From Paludibacter sp. (GTDB taxonomy: Bacteria; Bacteroidota; Bacteroidia; Bacteroidales; Paludibacteraceae), in NCBI GenBank assembly GCA_023666945.1, contig JAMPAY010000009.1, positions 35,701-99,700 on the forward strand: a stretch of DNA of 64,000 nucleotides, written 5' to 3'. The notes beneath the pieces were generated by a model that was given only the letters and a program-made list of their open reading frames with translations, had not been told where the DNA came from and searched no databases. Made by a program: the position numbers and the translations under genes. How positions within the stretch are numbered: the stretch's first letter is position 1; each line of letters begins with the position of its first letter. Below are positions 18,141-27,283 of this stretch, piece after piece.

Positions 18141-18183
18141 AAAAACATCCCACACATTCCGTACGAATGCGTGGGATGTTTTT
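18141..18183 (+). terminator. Intrinsic terminator after fusA2
   Basis: Arms AAAAACATCCCAC (18141-18153) and GTGGGATGTTTTT (18171-18183) pair perfectly over 13 bp, with a further CATTC/GAATG pairing inside the loop, and the run of T ends the structure. It starts 19 bp after the stop codon. Confidence 0.9.
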
Positions 18184-18195
18184 GTTATCAAGCAT

Positions 18196-18222
18196 AAAAA
18201 GCGAGGACATCGCAGCCCTCGC
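18196..18222 (-). terminator. Intrinsic terminator after the WG-repeat gene
   Basis: On the minus strand GCGAGG (18222-18217) and CCTCGC (18206-18201) pair around a 10-nt loop and are followed directly by TTTTT (18200-18196). It faces the fusA2 terminator tail to tail. Confidence 0.7.
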
Positions 18223-18253
18223 CCTATAGATTATCTCCAATAAAATGAATCTA

Positions 18254-19387
18254 CTATTCTGCCATACGTTGCAAACGATAGTTCTTCGTAGGCATCGTAC
18301 ATAAAGTTTGCTCTTTAGGATTCGACAAATCGGTATCGGAGATGCAAGAGCGCACTTTCATGGAAGAGCCATTGAGTGTCCAAGCATAGATGGTGTTTCC
18401 TTTTACATCTTTATACTGATAGGTATAGGAGTTATTATCAGCAGTGAGCGTCAAGAACAAACCATTGTGCAAGATGATTTGAGGCTTTTCATTTGGTGCG
18501 AGTGTGAGGCAGATATTACCCTTGGTATCAATCAGCATCCATTTATCACCGGAAACTACAAAGGCATAGCCTTCGCTAAAATACATTGCCGATTTGTAAG
18601 ACATCGGTATAACGAGGTCGCCTTTGGTATTGATATATCCTATGCCTGTACCATCGGATACCGGTGCCAGTCCATTATCGTAGAAATGGCCAATCATTGT
18701 ATAGACAGGTTGTACCTTAACATTTCCTTTGGTATCCAACAAGCCATATTTTCCATTCTCTTTGAAGAGAATACGATTTTCACCCACAGAAGAGAGTAGA
18801 TCGTATACCGCACTGATGACATACTGTCCTCGTTTGTCGATTGCTCCCCATTTGGAATTGAGTGCAACGCATGCCAATCCATCGAGGAAACCGCCCACTT
18901 GATCGTAGACAGGTTGAATTTTAACACGTCCGGAAGCATCAACAAATCCCCACTTTCCTCCTGAGATTTGTGCAGCAACCAATCCGTCGGCCGTCATATT
19001 CCCCAACCCCGTATGCACCGGCTGTATGGCATAGCGGAATTTCTTATCGAACATACCCAAGCCATTGTCGATTTCGACCACAGCATAGTTATAATAAAAA
19101 TCTTCGGCATCGTCGAACGACGGTGTAGACTGAATATCGCCTTTTTTATTGATAAACAAATCTCTATCGTTCATCTCGACCATAGCATAGCCACACGAGA
19201 AAGAAGATACCTCATCGTAATAAGGCTGTATAGCGAAAGCCCCTTTACGGTTGATATAGCCGAACTTATTGCCCGACATTGCCGGCCAAAGGTCGGTAGT
19301 ATCGGTTTCGGGCGTTTGGTGTTCTTTACATCCTGTCAGCAAGACGGTGAACAACATCAGTCTTGTTATTAATCGATTGGTTTTCAT
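18254..19387 (-). CDS. WG-repeat lipoprotein
   Basis: The 377-residue protein begins with a lipoprotein signal (LLTGC lipobox, Cys20), so it should be membrane-anchored. From about residue 35 it carries seven or so WG (KWG) repeats of about 35 residues, each of the form G.IN.KG...I.P.YD (GYINRKG, WGFVDASG, WGAIDKRG, YGLLDTKG, GYINTKG). WG repeats form beta-rich modules of unknown function. The last 80 residues fall outside the repeats. It is the third gene of an apparent operon with an exported nuclease/phosphatase and a DUF4290 gene, starting 46 bp after the latter. Confidence 0.87.
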   Translation of the reverse strand: MKTNRLITRLMLFTVLLTGCKEHQTPETDTTDLWPAMSGNKFGYINRKGAFAIQPYYDEVSSFSCGYAMVEMNDRDLFINKKGDIQSTPSFDDAEDFYYNYAVVEIDNGLGMFDKKFRYAIQPVHTGLGNMTADGLVAAQISGGKWGFVDASGRVKIQPVYDQVGGFLDGLACVALNSKWGAIDKRGQYVISAVYDLLSSVGENRILFKENGKYGLLDTKGNVKVQPVYTMIGHFYDNGLAPVSDGTGIGYINTKGDLVIPMSYKSAMYFSEGYAFVVSGDKWMLIDTKGNICLTLAPNEKPQIILHNGLFLTLTADNNSYTYQYKDVKGNTIYAWTLNGSSMKVRSCISDTDLSNPKEQTLCTMPTKNYRLQRMAE

Positions 19388-19433
19388 AAGGAAAGTTATT
19401 ATTGATTAAACAAATAAATACGAGAATAAGCTC

Positions 19434-20099
19434 TCAACGTTTTTTCATTTTCTTCCATTTAGCATTGTTCGTATTGTTGCTATAATACGAAGTGTTTTGC
19501 CGTTGGACAGATGATACATATATAGGACGACTAAAGAGTGTTGTAAACTCTTCGAAATCACAAGAAAGTATCCCCCCCGATAGGAGTTGTATATCCTCCT
19601 TTATATGTTCAGCATCGACATGGTCTTTATTCCAGACGAGATAGTTTTGACGCATACGGGATGCAATACGCAAAATGAGTTGTTGACGGCAGTTCTCGTC
19701 TTGTTCAAGCATGGCTTCTGCTATCATTGCCTCCAATACACGCCCATAGTGCCGAAAACGTATAGGATGTTGCGTATTATAAGGCAACGTTTCCGGGCGA
19801 TATTTCATATTCTCCCTTTCAGGCTTGCTATAGGGCGAATCTATATCCAAACGGAAATCGGACATTATTGCCAAGTGGTCATACATTTTGTGTCTTGACT
19901 CTTCGTTGCGCAGATAGGGGAACAAATTGCCCATAGTCTGCATAATGGCATTCACACATCGTGTCCGCTCTTCTTTATTCTCGATAGTGAGTGCATGCTC
20001 TACCATGTGCTGCACATTGCGCCCATACTCGGGCATAATCAACGAAGAGCCAGATTCTTCGGCTGCTCCGTTATCGGACATTTGCTGTACGTTAATCAT
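19434..20099 (-). CDS. DUF4290 family protein
   Basis: The ATG at 20099 is chosen (221 residues); a GTG further up (20129) would add ten residues without support. The protein fits DUF4290, a helical family confined to Bacteroidota: MPEYGRNVQHMVEHAL, a core with RTRCVNAIMQTMGNLFPYLR, a KMYDHLAIMSDF block and PIRFRHYGR. Function is unknown. It has no signal peptide. It starts 37 bp after the endonuclease/phosphatase stop and precedes the WG-repeat gene. Confidence 0.85.
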   Translation of the reverse strand: MINVQQMSDNGAAEESGSSLIMPEYGRNVQHMVEHALTIENKEERTRCVNAIMQTMGNLFPYLRNEESRHKMYDHLAIMSDFRLDIDSPYSKPERENMKYRPETLPYNTQHPIRFRHYGRVLEAMIAEAMLEQDENCRQQLILRIASRMRQNYLVWNKDHVDAEHIKEDIQLLSGGILSCDFEEFTTLFSRPIYVSSVQRQNTSYYSNNTNNAKWKKMKKR

Positions 20100-20136
20100 A
20101 ATTATTTTGTCGTAACCTCCTCTCCGCACAACACAA

Positions 20137-21207
20137 TCAGCGTTGTTTAATCAGATAAATCATTGTCGGGTAGTGGTCGGAATAGCCATTCAACCACACC
20201 CCACTCTTGTGAGTTCGTTTGGGAGTACCTTTATCTTTTCCCTCTTGTATGGTAAGAAAATCTTTGTTGAATACTTGCGCTTTCCAATAGGATAACTCTT
20301 TAGAACGGTCGGCATTGAGCAAAGGTTCGGAGATAATAATCTGATCGAAGAGATTCCAACTACCACCATATGCCAAAGAGCCGATACCCCGATCCAACAT
20401 CTGCCACATGGTATTGAAGAATCCTTGTTCTGCAACTTCTTCACGTGTACGTTTTGCCCCCAAAACTTCGCAACAAGGGATGTTATAAGGATCATCGTTC
20501 AAGTCGCCCATAATGATAATTTTAGCCCGAGGTTCGCGTGCATAAATGGAATCGGCGATATGCTTTGTCAATTCGGCTGCGGCAGCACGCAATGGACGAG
20601 AAGAAACCTCTCCACCATAACGACTTGGCCAGTGATTGACAATGATATGTATTTTCTCTCCCATTTCATTCAAATAGCCCGACACCACCAATTGATCGCG
20701 CGTACGAAAATTGGGATTGGGTTCGTAGTTAAGGCGATGCGAAGCCGTATGCACCACAGTAAATAAATCGGCATCATACAACAAGCCGACATCCACACCG
20801 CGTCGGTCGGGACTGTCATAATGCACAATACCCATATTGCGATTGCCCCAAACAGGTTCTGCCAAGACATCTTCCAAAACTCCTCTGTTTTCAATTTCAC
20901 TGACACCTATCACTGCTGCTCCACGCGGATCGACATCCAACCCTAATTGCGAGAGAGCGTAAGCCATATTCTTCACCTTGTTGACATATTTGTAACTTGT
21001 CCAATGCATACCACCTTCGGGAAGAAACTCTTCATCGTTGATAGTGGGGTCGTTAATGGTATCAAACAAGTTCTCCAAGTTATAGAAAGCAATGCAATTT
21101 ACCCGATAGTCGGCAGTGTTCGCTTCTTTTGTTTTCTTAGGAGCCTTTGCCTGCATACTGCAAACCATCGCAAGTAGCAGCAACGTAAAAACAGCAGTTC
21201 GTTTCAT
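20137..21207 (-). CDS. Exported endonuclease/exonuclease/phosphatase-family protein
   Basis: The 356-residue protein has a signal peptide (about residues 1-21, ending SMQAKA) and an EEP fold. Motifs are FYNLENLFD (metal Glu45), GVSEIEN, HWPSR, MGDLNDDP and the C-terminal SDHYP with the catalytic His. EEP proteins cleave phosphodiester or phosphoester bonds in nucleic acids, phosphoinositides or sphingolipids; the substrate cannot be read from the sequence. Export suggests nutrient or phosphate scavenging. It leads the operon with DUF4290 and the WG-repeat gene from a promoter at 21326-21356 and has an untranslated leader of about 110 nt. Confidence 0.88.
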   Translation of the reverse strand: MKRTAVFTLLLLAMVCSMQAKAPKKTKEANTADYRVNCIAFYNLENLFDTINDPTINDEEFLPEGGMHWTSYKYVNKVKNMAYALSQLGLDVDPRGAAVIGVSEIENRGVLEDVLAEPVWGNRNMGIVHYDSPDRRGVDVGLLYDADLFTVVHTASHRLNYEPNPNFRTRDQLVVSGYLNEMGEKIHIIVNHWPSRYGGEVSSRPLRAAAAELTKHIADSIYAREPRAKIIIMGDLNDDPYNIPCCEVLGAKRTREEVAEQGFFNTMWQMLDRGIGSLAYGGSWNLFDQIIISEPLLNADRSKELSYWKAQVFNKDFLTIQEGKDKGTPKRTHKSGVWLNGYSDHYPTMIYLIKQR

Positions 21208-21325
21208 GGAAAATATAATCTTAGAATTAAAGGCGCAAGCGCCGTTATTTTATAATGTTACACATTAAATTCTCATCGTGTGGAGTAAGCGAGAAACAAA
21301 TGCCTATACTCGCTACTTTAAGGCG

Positions 21326-21356
21326 CAAAAATACAACTTTCTTTTGGGATATGCAA
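21326..21356 (-). promoter_or_regulatory. Promoter of the EEP-DUF4290-WG operon
   Basis: On the minus strand TTG (21356-21354) precedes TATTTTTG (21333-21326) by exactly 20 bp. It lies in the same stretch as the oppositely directed ssb promoter. Confidence 0.6.
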
Positions 21357-21374
21357 ATTATTTTCGTACCTTTG
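21344..21374 (+). promoter_or_regulatory. Promoter of ssb
   Basis: TTG (21344-21346, within TTTTG) is followed after exactly 20 bp by TACCTTTG (21367-21374). Transcription should start near 21381, giving a leader of about 44 nt. Confidence 0.75.
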
Positions 21375-21424
21375 CAGCATAAATGACATATCACATATAA
21401 CTACACTTAAAATCAAGAATAACC

Positions 21425-21856
21425 ATGTCATCAGTAAACAAAGTAATTTTAATTGGTAACGTAGGTCAAGACCCCGAAGTACGCTATTTAGACAGAGGAG
21501 TGGCTATTGCCAATTTTAATTTGGCGACCTCCGAACGAGGTTACACCATGCAAAACGGCACACAAGTGCCCGACCGAACAGAGTGGCACAATATTGTACT
21601 TTGGCGCAATATGGCAGAATGGGCAGAAAAAAGCCTTCGCAAAGGAATGAAGGTATATATAGAAGGTCGTCTGCAAACACGCACGTGGGAAAAAGAAGGT
21701 ATTCGCCGCAGCAAAACAGAAATAGTTGCAGAAAACGTACAAATCCTCTATCGTCCGCAGGAGTATCGTCAGCAAAACCATCAGACCCCGACCACGGAGC
21801 CTGTGCAAGAAGATTTTTCCACCCCTTTGGACAACGACAACGATTTCCTCTTTTAA
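21425..21856 (+). CDS. ssb: Single-stranded DNA-binding protein
   Basis: The 143-residue protein starts MSSVNKVILIGNVGQDPEVR, the standard OB-fold opening of SSB. It continues with the WHNIVLW and GRLQTRTWEKEG strands (about residues 55-90), a Gln/Thr/Pro-rich linker and an acidic tip ending DNDNDFLF. SSB coats single-stranded DNA in replication and repair, and its tip recruits partner proteins. The tip ends DFLF rather than the more usual DxPF, though acidic and aromatic character is kept. It is monocistronic, with a good promoter and a strong terminator. Confidence 0.95.
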   Translation: MSSVNKVILIGNVGQDPEVRYLDRGVAIANFNLATSERGYTMQNGTQVPDRTEWHNIVLWRNMAEWAEKSLRKGMKVYIEGRLQTRTWEKEGIRRSKTEIVAENVQILYRPQEYRQQNHQTPTTEPVQEDFSTPLDNDNDFLF

Positions 21857-21875
21857 GAAACAAAATCAATACAAA

Positions 21876-21913
21876 AAAACAACCTCTTTCTGTTTGTGGA
21901 AAGAGGTTGTTTT
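21876..21913 (+). terminator. Intrinsic terminator after ssb
   Basis: AAAACAACCTCTTTC (21876-21890) and GAAAGAGGTTGTTTT (21899-21913) make a perfect 15-bp stem with an 8-nt loop. It has A and T runs at both ends, so it could also stop transcription coming from the minus-strand gene. Confidence 0.9.
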
Positions 21914-21947
21914 ATTATCGGACACAAAGTGATTTATTGCACAAAAA

Positions 21948-22760
21948 TTATTTCCACAATTCCACATCGGGTAATAACAATGCGCGTATTTGTGCAACAG
22001 GAACAGTGATTTCCGTTTCACCATAGGCATAAGGTGCTATATCGTAAGGATTGAACACCCATGTTATACCTTCATCGGTAATATAGAAATTATTATTCGG
22101 AACAATTTTTTCTAACTCATAGTCGGACTCTGACAAATCAGATTCAGACTCAAACTCATCGTTCTGTGCGATTAGATTATCGCGCAACAATTGTATGAGA
22201 TGGGAACGATAATTCTCTATAAATAAATCGGTTTCTGCCAACAATGCTCCAGTTGTAAGATCGTAATTATAGAAAAACCGATTGCTTACTCCGTGAGCAC
22301 CTCCCATATACACATACTGCTCTATTCCATAGGAAAACACATTCCCCGTAAGCGATATAACCCGTGCCGCCAAATGGTCTTCTTCACAGAAAAACGGCAA
22401 GAGACCTTCCTCCTCTGCATATTCTTCCGACAACTGTTCTTTCAGAACCTTATTGTTATTGATATACTCAGTCTGATACATCGCTATGAAAGCATGCATG
22501 GACTCCTCTACTGACATTCCCACGTAACGAGCACCAAACAACTTATCCAACAGACTCTGCTGAACAACCGACAACACAGAATCGTCTGCCAAAGCAGTAG
22601 GAAATTCAATTTCAAAACTAACGAGCAAACTATCGGTCTTCTCATCGGTCAGATAAGTGACCTCATACACCGTAAATTGTTCGGTTTCAATAGCATTTTT
22701 TTTAGTACATCCCATAGCAGACACTATGATGAGTACAAAGAAAGGGATAAACTTTTTCAT
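21948..22760 (-). CDS. DUF3298/RsiV-like lipoprotein
   Basis: The ATG at 22760 is chosen, since it starts a lipoprotein signal (MKKFIPFFVLIIVSAMGC; lipidated Cys18); the product has 270 residues. The mature part matches DUF3298/DUF4163 proteins: an N-terminal beta region, then YVYMGGAHGVSN with the family's GGAHG signature, then a C-terminal TDEGITWVFNPYDIAPYAYG block. RsiV of Bacillus belongs to the same fold, but the anti-sigma part is missing here, so a regulatory role is not implied. It has its own promoter and lies downstream of the rpoC terminator. Confidence 0.85.
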   Translation of the reverse strand: MKKFIPFFVLIIVSAMGCTKKNAIETEQFTVYEVTYLTDEKTDSLLVSFEIEFPTALADDSVLSVVQQSLLDKLFGARYVGMSVEESMHAFIAMYQTEYINNNKVLKEQLSEEYAEEEGLLPFFCEEDHLAARVISLTGNVFSYGIEQYVYMGGAHGVSNRFFYNYDLTTGALLAETDLFIENYRSHLIQLLRDNLIAQNDEFESESDLSESDYELEKIVPNNNFYITDEGITWVFNPYDIAPYAYGETEITVPVAQIRALLLPDVELWK

Positions 22761-22783
22761 AAGGACAAATGTTTTATTCGCTA

Positions 22784-22814
22784 CAAAAGTAATACAAGTT
22801 TTCCATACACACAA
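22784..22814 (-). promoter_or_regulatory. Promoter of the DUF3298 lipoprotein gene
   Basis: On the minus strand TTG (22814-22812) is followed after exactly 20 bp by TACTTTTG (22791-22784), 23 bp before the ATG. Confidence 0.65.
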
Positions 22815-22893
22815 AAAAACATCTACCCATTCATGGCAATCTATAGGTTAACAACGATATAGCAAGAAGGTATGAGTATGAAGACCATAACTT

Positions 22894-22934
22894 GACTAAA
22901 AAAAAGACGCCCTGTCTATCGGCAGGACGTCTTT
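22894..22934 (-). terminator. Intrinsic terminator after rpoC
   Basis: On the minus strand AAAGACGTCCTG (22934-22923) pairs with CAGGGCGTCTTT (22914-22903) over 12 bp with one mismatch, followed by a run of T continuing to about 22898. Confidence 0.85.
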
Positions 22935-22961
22935 CTTTTTATAAGAGATATTCTAACAATC

Positions 22962-25900
22962 TCAATTTTCAGTTGTTTCCAACTCTTCGTCGGCATGCAA
23001 AGCCTGCAGACGTTGATAGTCTTCTTTGCTATGAACTACCAATTGTTTGAATTCACGCAGACCTGTACCGGCAGGAATCAGGTGACCGCAGATTACGTTC
23101 TCCTTCATACCTTCCAGATAGTCAACCTTGCCATTGATAGCCGCATCGTTGAGAACCTTGTTGGTTTCTTGGAAGGAAGCCGCCGACATGAACGACTTGG
23201 TTCCCAATGCAGCACGCGTAATACCTTGCAGAATCTGTGACGATGTAGCAGGCATCGCATCACGCGTAATAACCGGTTTCTTATCACGACGTTTCAAACT
23301 TGAGTTTTCATCGTGCAACTTACGAGGAGCGACAATCTGACCCGGCTTTAAGTTTTCACTATCACCAGCATCGACTACCACTTTTTTACCCCAGATACGA
23401 TCGTTTTCATCCATAAAGTCGTGTTTGTCAACAATCTGTTTCTCGAGGAAACGTGTATCACCCGGATCAAGAATTTCGACCTTACGCATCATCTGACGCA
23501 CAATAATTTCGAAATGCTTATCGTTGATTTTCACACCTTGCAGACGATATACGTCTTGTACTTCGTTAACGATATAATCTTGTACGGCAGTAGGACCTTT
23601 GATAGCCAAAATATCATCGGGCGTTACAGCACCATCGGACAATGGTGTTCCGGCACGCACAAAGTCGTTTTCTTGTACCAGAATCTGTTTCGACAATGGG
23701 ATAAGATATTTCTTTTCTTCGCCCAAACGTGATGTAACGGTAAGTTCACGGTTACCACGTTTAATCTTGCCGAACGAAACCTCACCATCGATTTCACTAA
23801 CGATAGCCGGATTAGAGGAGTTACGCGCTTCGAACAACTCGGTGACACGTGGCAGACCACCCGTGATATCGCCCGCTTTACCAACAGTACGCGGAATCTT
23901 AATCAACAAACTACCAATCTTAACTGTTTCTCCATCTTTAGGAACAAGGTGAGCATTGATAGGCAAGTTATAAGTACGCAATACATTACCTTTCTTATCT
24001 ACGATATGAGCAGCAGGAATTTTGGTTTTATCTTTGGAGTCAATGATAATTGTTTCACGCAAGCCCGTAGCCTCATCGGTTTCCGTCTTTGCAGTAACGT
24101 TCTCAATAACATCCTCATAGCGAACTTTACCCTCATTTTCGATTACAATAGTGGCGTTGAAAGGATCCCATTCGCAGACCTCCGTACCTTTCGGATACTT
24201 CTGTCCATTCTCAACAAACAGTTTCGCAGCGTAAGGAATATTGAACGTAGTAAGTACAACTCCTGTTTGTTCATCACGCAAACGCAATTCCGTTTGACGA
24301 GAAACGACAATGACTTGCGGTTTACCGTCTTCTATAGCCTCTACCGTACGCAGTTCGTCTAACTCGACAATACCATCGTATTTAAGCGTATAACTGCTTT
24401 CGGTAGCAACGTTACCAGCAACACCACCCACGTGGAAAGTACGCAATGTCAACTGAGTACCTGGCTCACCGATAGATTGTGCTGCAATAACACCAACGGC
24501 CTCACCTTTCTCAACCAAACGACCAGTAGCAAGGTTACGTCCATAACATTTAGCACAAACACCATGCTTAGACTCGCAGGTAAGTACTGAACGAATTTCG
24601 ACAGACTCAATAGGTGAATTTTGGATTTTCTCAGCCGCATCTTCACGAATCTCTTCACCTGCAGCCACCAAGCGTTCGCCAGTGATAGGATGATAAATAT
24701 CGTGTACACTGACGCGACCCAAGATACGTTCGTACAACGATGCTACCACATTCTCGTTCTTCTTGATTTCAGTAGCCGTCAGACCACGCAATGTTCCACA
24801 GTCTTCCTCCGTGATAATAACATCGTGGCTCACATCGACCAAACGACGTGTAAGATAACCAGCATCGGCTGTCTTCAATGCGGTATCTGCCAAACCTTTA
24901 CGAGCACCGTGGGTTGAGATAAAATACTCCAACACGGACAACCCTTCCTTAAAGTTAGAAAGAATAGGATTCTCAATAGTTTGACCACCTTCGGCACCTG
25001 CTTTTTGCGGTTTAGCCATCAGACCACGCATACCAGACAACTGCTTAATCTGCGCTTTAGAACCACGGGCTCCGGAGTCCATCATCATGAAGACGGCATT
25101 GAAACCTTGATCGGCAGAAGCCATCTCTTTCATCAATACTTGCGTGAGCGCATTGTCGACATGCGTCCATGTATCAATAACTTGGTTATAACGTTCGTTA
25201 TTGGTGATTAGACCCATATTATAGTTACCCGTAATTTCTTCAATCTCAGCATTACCTTCGGCAACCAATTTGAGTTTTTCTTCAGGAATGATAATATCGT
25301 TCAGGTTGAACGACAAACCACCCTTGAACGCCATTTGGTATCCTAAATTTTTAATATCATCCAAGAACTGCGCCGTACGTGCAACACCACAAGTCTTAAT
25401 TACATTACCGATAATATCACGCAATGTATTCTTCTTCAAGACCTCATTAACATATCCGACCTCTTTTGGTACGAAATGGTTAACCAGAATACGCCCTACA
25501 GTGGTATTGATAAGACGTGTAGTTTCTTTTCCGTCGACCATATCCTGTGTACGTACCGTAATTTTGGCGTGCATATCAACACGTTTCTCATTCAGGGCGA
25601 TTTCCGCTTCTTCTGGAGAATAGAAAATAAGCCCCTCACCTTTGGCACCCGCACGTTCTTTAGTGATATAATACAGACCCAAGACCATATCCTGAGAAGG
25701 TACGGTAATAGGTGCTCCATTAGCAGGATTGAGGATATTGTGCGAACCTAACATGAGCAACTGTGCTTCCAAAACAGCCTCATTCGACAAAGGCAAGTGA
25801 ACAGCCATTTGGTCACCATCGAAGTCGGCATTAAAACCTGTACATGCCAATGGGTGCAACTGTATAGCCTTACCCTCAATCATACGCGGTTGGAAAGCCA

Positions 25901-27254
25901 AAATACCTAAACGGTGCAATGTCGGGGCACGGTTAAGAAGCACCGGATGTCCTTCCATTACATGCTCCAATATATCCCAAATAACGGGGTCTTTTCTATC
26001 AATAATCTTCTTAGCGGACTTGACCGTTTTGACAATTCCGCGTTCGATAAGTTTGCGAATGATAAACGGTTTGTACAATTCTGCTGCCATGTCTTTAGGA
26101 AGACCGCACTCGTGCATTTTCAATTCAGGACCGACAACGATAACCGAACGAGCAGAATAATCAACACGCTTACCTAACAAGTTTTGACGGAAACGACCTT
26201 GCTTACCTTTCAACGAATCGGACAACGATTTGAGAGGACGATTAGCATCGCTCTTAATAGCCGTAGACTTACGAGAGTTGTCTAACAAAGAATCGACCGC
26301 CTCTTGCAACATACGTTTTTCATTACGCAAAATCACCTCAGGTGCCTTGATTTCGATCAGACGTTTCAGTCGGTTGTTACGAATGATGACACGACGATAC
26401 AAGTCATTCAAATCTGACGTAGCAAAACGTCCACCATCTAACGGAACCAACGGGCGCAACTCGGGAGGAGTAACAGGGATTATCTTTAGAATCATCCACT
26501 CCGGACGATTGCGATGGCGCGATGCACGGAATGCTTCAACGACCTGCAAACGTTTCAACGCTTCTGTCTTACGCTGTTGAGAGGAGTCTTTACTTGCCTT
26601 ATCGCGCAATTCATACGACAAAGAATCCAAATCCAAACGGGTGAGCATATCGTAAACTGCTTCAGCACCCATCTTAGCGATGAACTTTTGCGGGTCGGTA
26701 TCTTCCAACTGCTGATTGCCCTGCGGAAGACGATCCAACAAATCGAGGTATTCATCCTCAGAAAGCAAGATGTTGTCTTCTACCGTTTGGTCTTCGCCAA
26801 ATTGTTCACCTGCCAACACACCACTTTGGATAACAATATACTTTTCGTAATAAATAACAGCATCCAATTTCTTGGTAGGTAATCCGAGCAAATAGCCCAT
26901 TTTATTGGGCAACGAACGGAAATACCAAATATGAGCCACCGGTACTACCAACTGGATATGTCCCATTCGTTCGCGACGAACCTTTTTTTCCGTCACTTCA
27001 ACACCACAACGATCACAAACAATACCTTTATAACGGATGCGCTTGTATTTTCCGCAATGGCACTCATAATCACGCGTAGGACCAAAGATACGTTCGCAGA
27101 ACAAACCATCACGTTCAGGTTTGTAGGTACGATAGTTGATAGTTTCAGGTTTTAACACTTCACCGCTCGAGAGACGAAGAATTTCCTCCGGAGAGGCAAG
27201 ACCAATGGTAATCTTGTTAAAACCAGTCTTCTTATTATCTTGTTTAAAAGCCAT
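22962..27254 (-). CDS. rpoC: DNA-directed RNA polymerase subunit beta'
   Basis: The 1430-residue beta' subunit contains the N-terminal zinc site (CHCGKYKR and CDRCG near residues 65-85), the active-site motif [12 protein letters not shown] that holds the catalytic Mg2+, the bridge-helix region and the second zinc site (near residue 890, with [13 protein letters not shown]). Length fits the Bacteroidota form. It lies 29 bp after rpoB and is the last gene of the secE-nusG-rplKAJL-rpoBC block, ending at a terminator. Confidence 0.98.
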   Translation of the reverse strand: MAFKQDNKKTGFNKITIGLASPEEILRLSSGEVLKPETINYRTYKPERDGLFCERIFGPTRDYECHCGKYKRIRYKGIVCDRCGVEVTEKKVRRERMGHIQLVVPVAHIWYFRSLPNKMGYLLGLPTKKLDAVIYYEKYIVIQSGVLAGEQFGEDQTVEDNILLSEDEYLDLLDRLPQGNQQLEDTDPQKFIAKMGAEAVYDMLTRLDLDSLSYELRDKASKDSSQQRKTEALKRLQVVEAFRASRHRNRPEWMILKIIPVTPPELRPLVPLDGGRFATSDLNDLYRRVIIRNNRLKRLIEIKAPEVILRNEKRMLQEAVDSLLDNSRKSTAIKSDANRPLKSLSDSLKGKQGRFRQNLLGKRVDYSARSVIVVGPELKMHECGLPKDMAAELYKPFIIRKLIERGIVKTVKSAKKIIDRKDPVIWDILEHVMEGHPVLLNRAPTLHRLGILAFQPRMIEGKAIQLHPLACTGFNADFDGDQMAVHLPLSNEAVLEAQLLMLGSHNILNPANGAPITVPSQDMVLGLYYITKERAGAKGEGLIFYSPEEAEIALNEKRVDMHAKITVRTQDMVDGKETTRLINTTVGRILVNHFVPKEVGYVNEVLKKNTLRDIIGNVIKTCGVARTAQFLDDIKNLGYQMAFKGGLSFNLNDIIIPEEKLKLVAEGNAEIEEITGNYNMGLITNNERYNQVIDTWTHVDNALTQVLMKEMASADQGFNAVFMMMDSGARGSKAQIKQLSGMRGLMAKPQKAGAEGGQTIENPILSNFKEGLSVLEYFISTHGARKGLADTALKTADAGYLTRRLVDVSHDVIITEEDCGTLRGLTATEIKKNENVVASLYERILGRVSVHDIYHPITGERLVAAGEEIREDAAEKIQNSPIESVEIRSVLTCESKHGVCAKCYGRNLATGRLVEKGEAVGVIAAQSIGEPGTQLTLRTFHVGGVAGNVATESSYTLKYDGIVELDELRTVEAIEDGKPQVIVVSRQTELRLRDEQTGVVLTTFNIPYAAKLFVENGQKYPKGTEVCEWDPFNATIVIENEGKVRYEDVIENVTAKTETDEATGLRETIIIDSKDKTKIPAAHIVDKKGNVLRTYNLPINAHLVPKDGETVKIGSLLIKIPRTVGKAGDITGGLPRVTELFEARNSSNPAIVSEIDGEVSFGKIKRGNRELTVTSRLGEEKKYLIPLSKQILVQENDFVRAGTPLSDGAVTPDDILAIKGPTAVQDYIVNEVQDVYRLQGVKINDKHFEIIVRQMMRKVEILDPGDTRFLEKQIVDKHDFMDENDRIWGKKVVVDAGDSENLKPGQIVAPRKLHDENSSLKRRDKKPVITRDAMPATSSQILQGITRAALGTKSFMSAASFQETNKVLNDAAINGKVDYLEGMKENVICGHLIPAGTGLREFKQLVVHSKEDYQRLQALHADEELETTEN

Positions 27255-27283
27255 TTTTAAGTTATTTACGAATTAACGAATCT

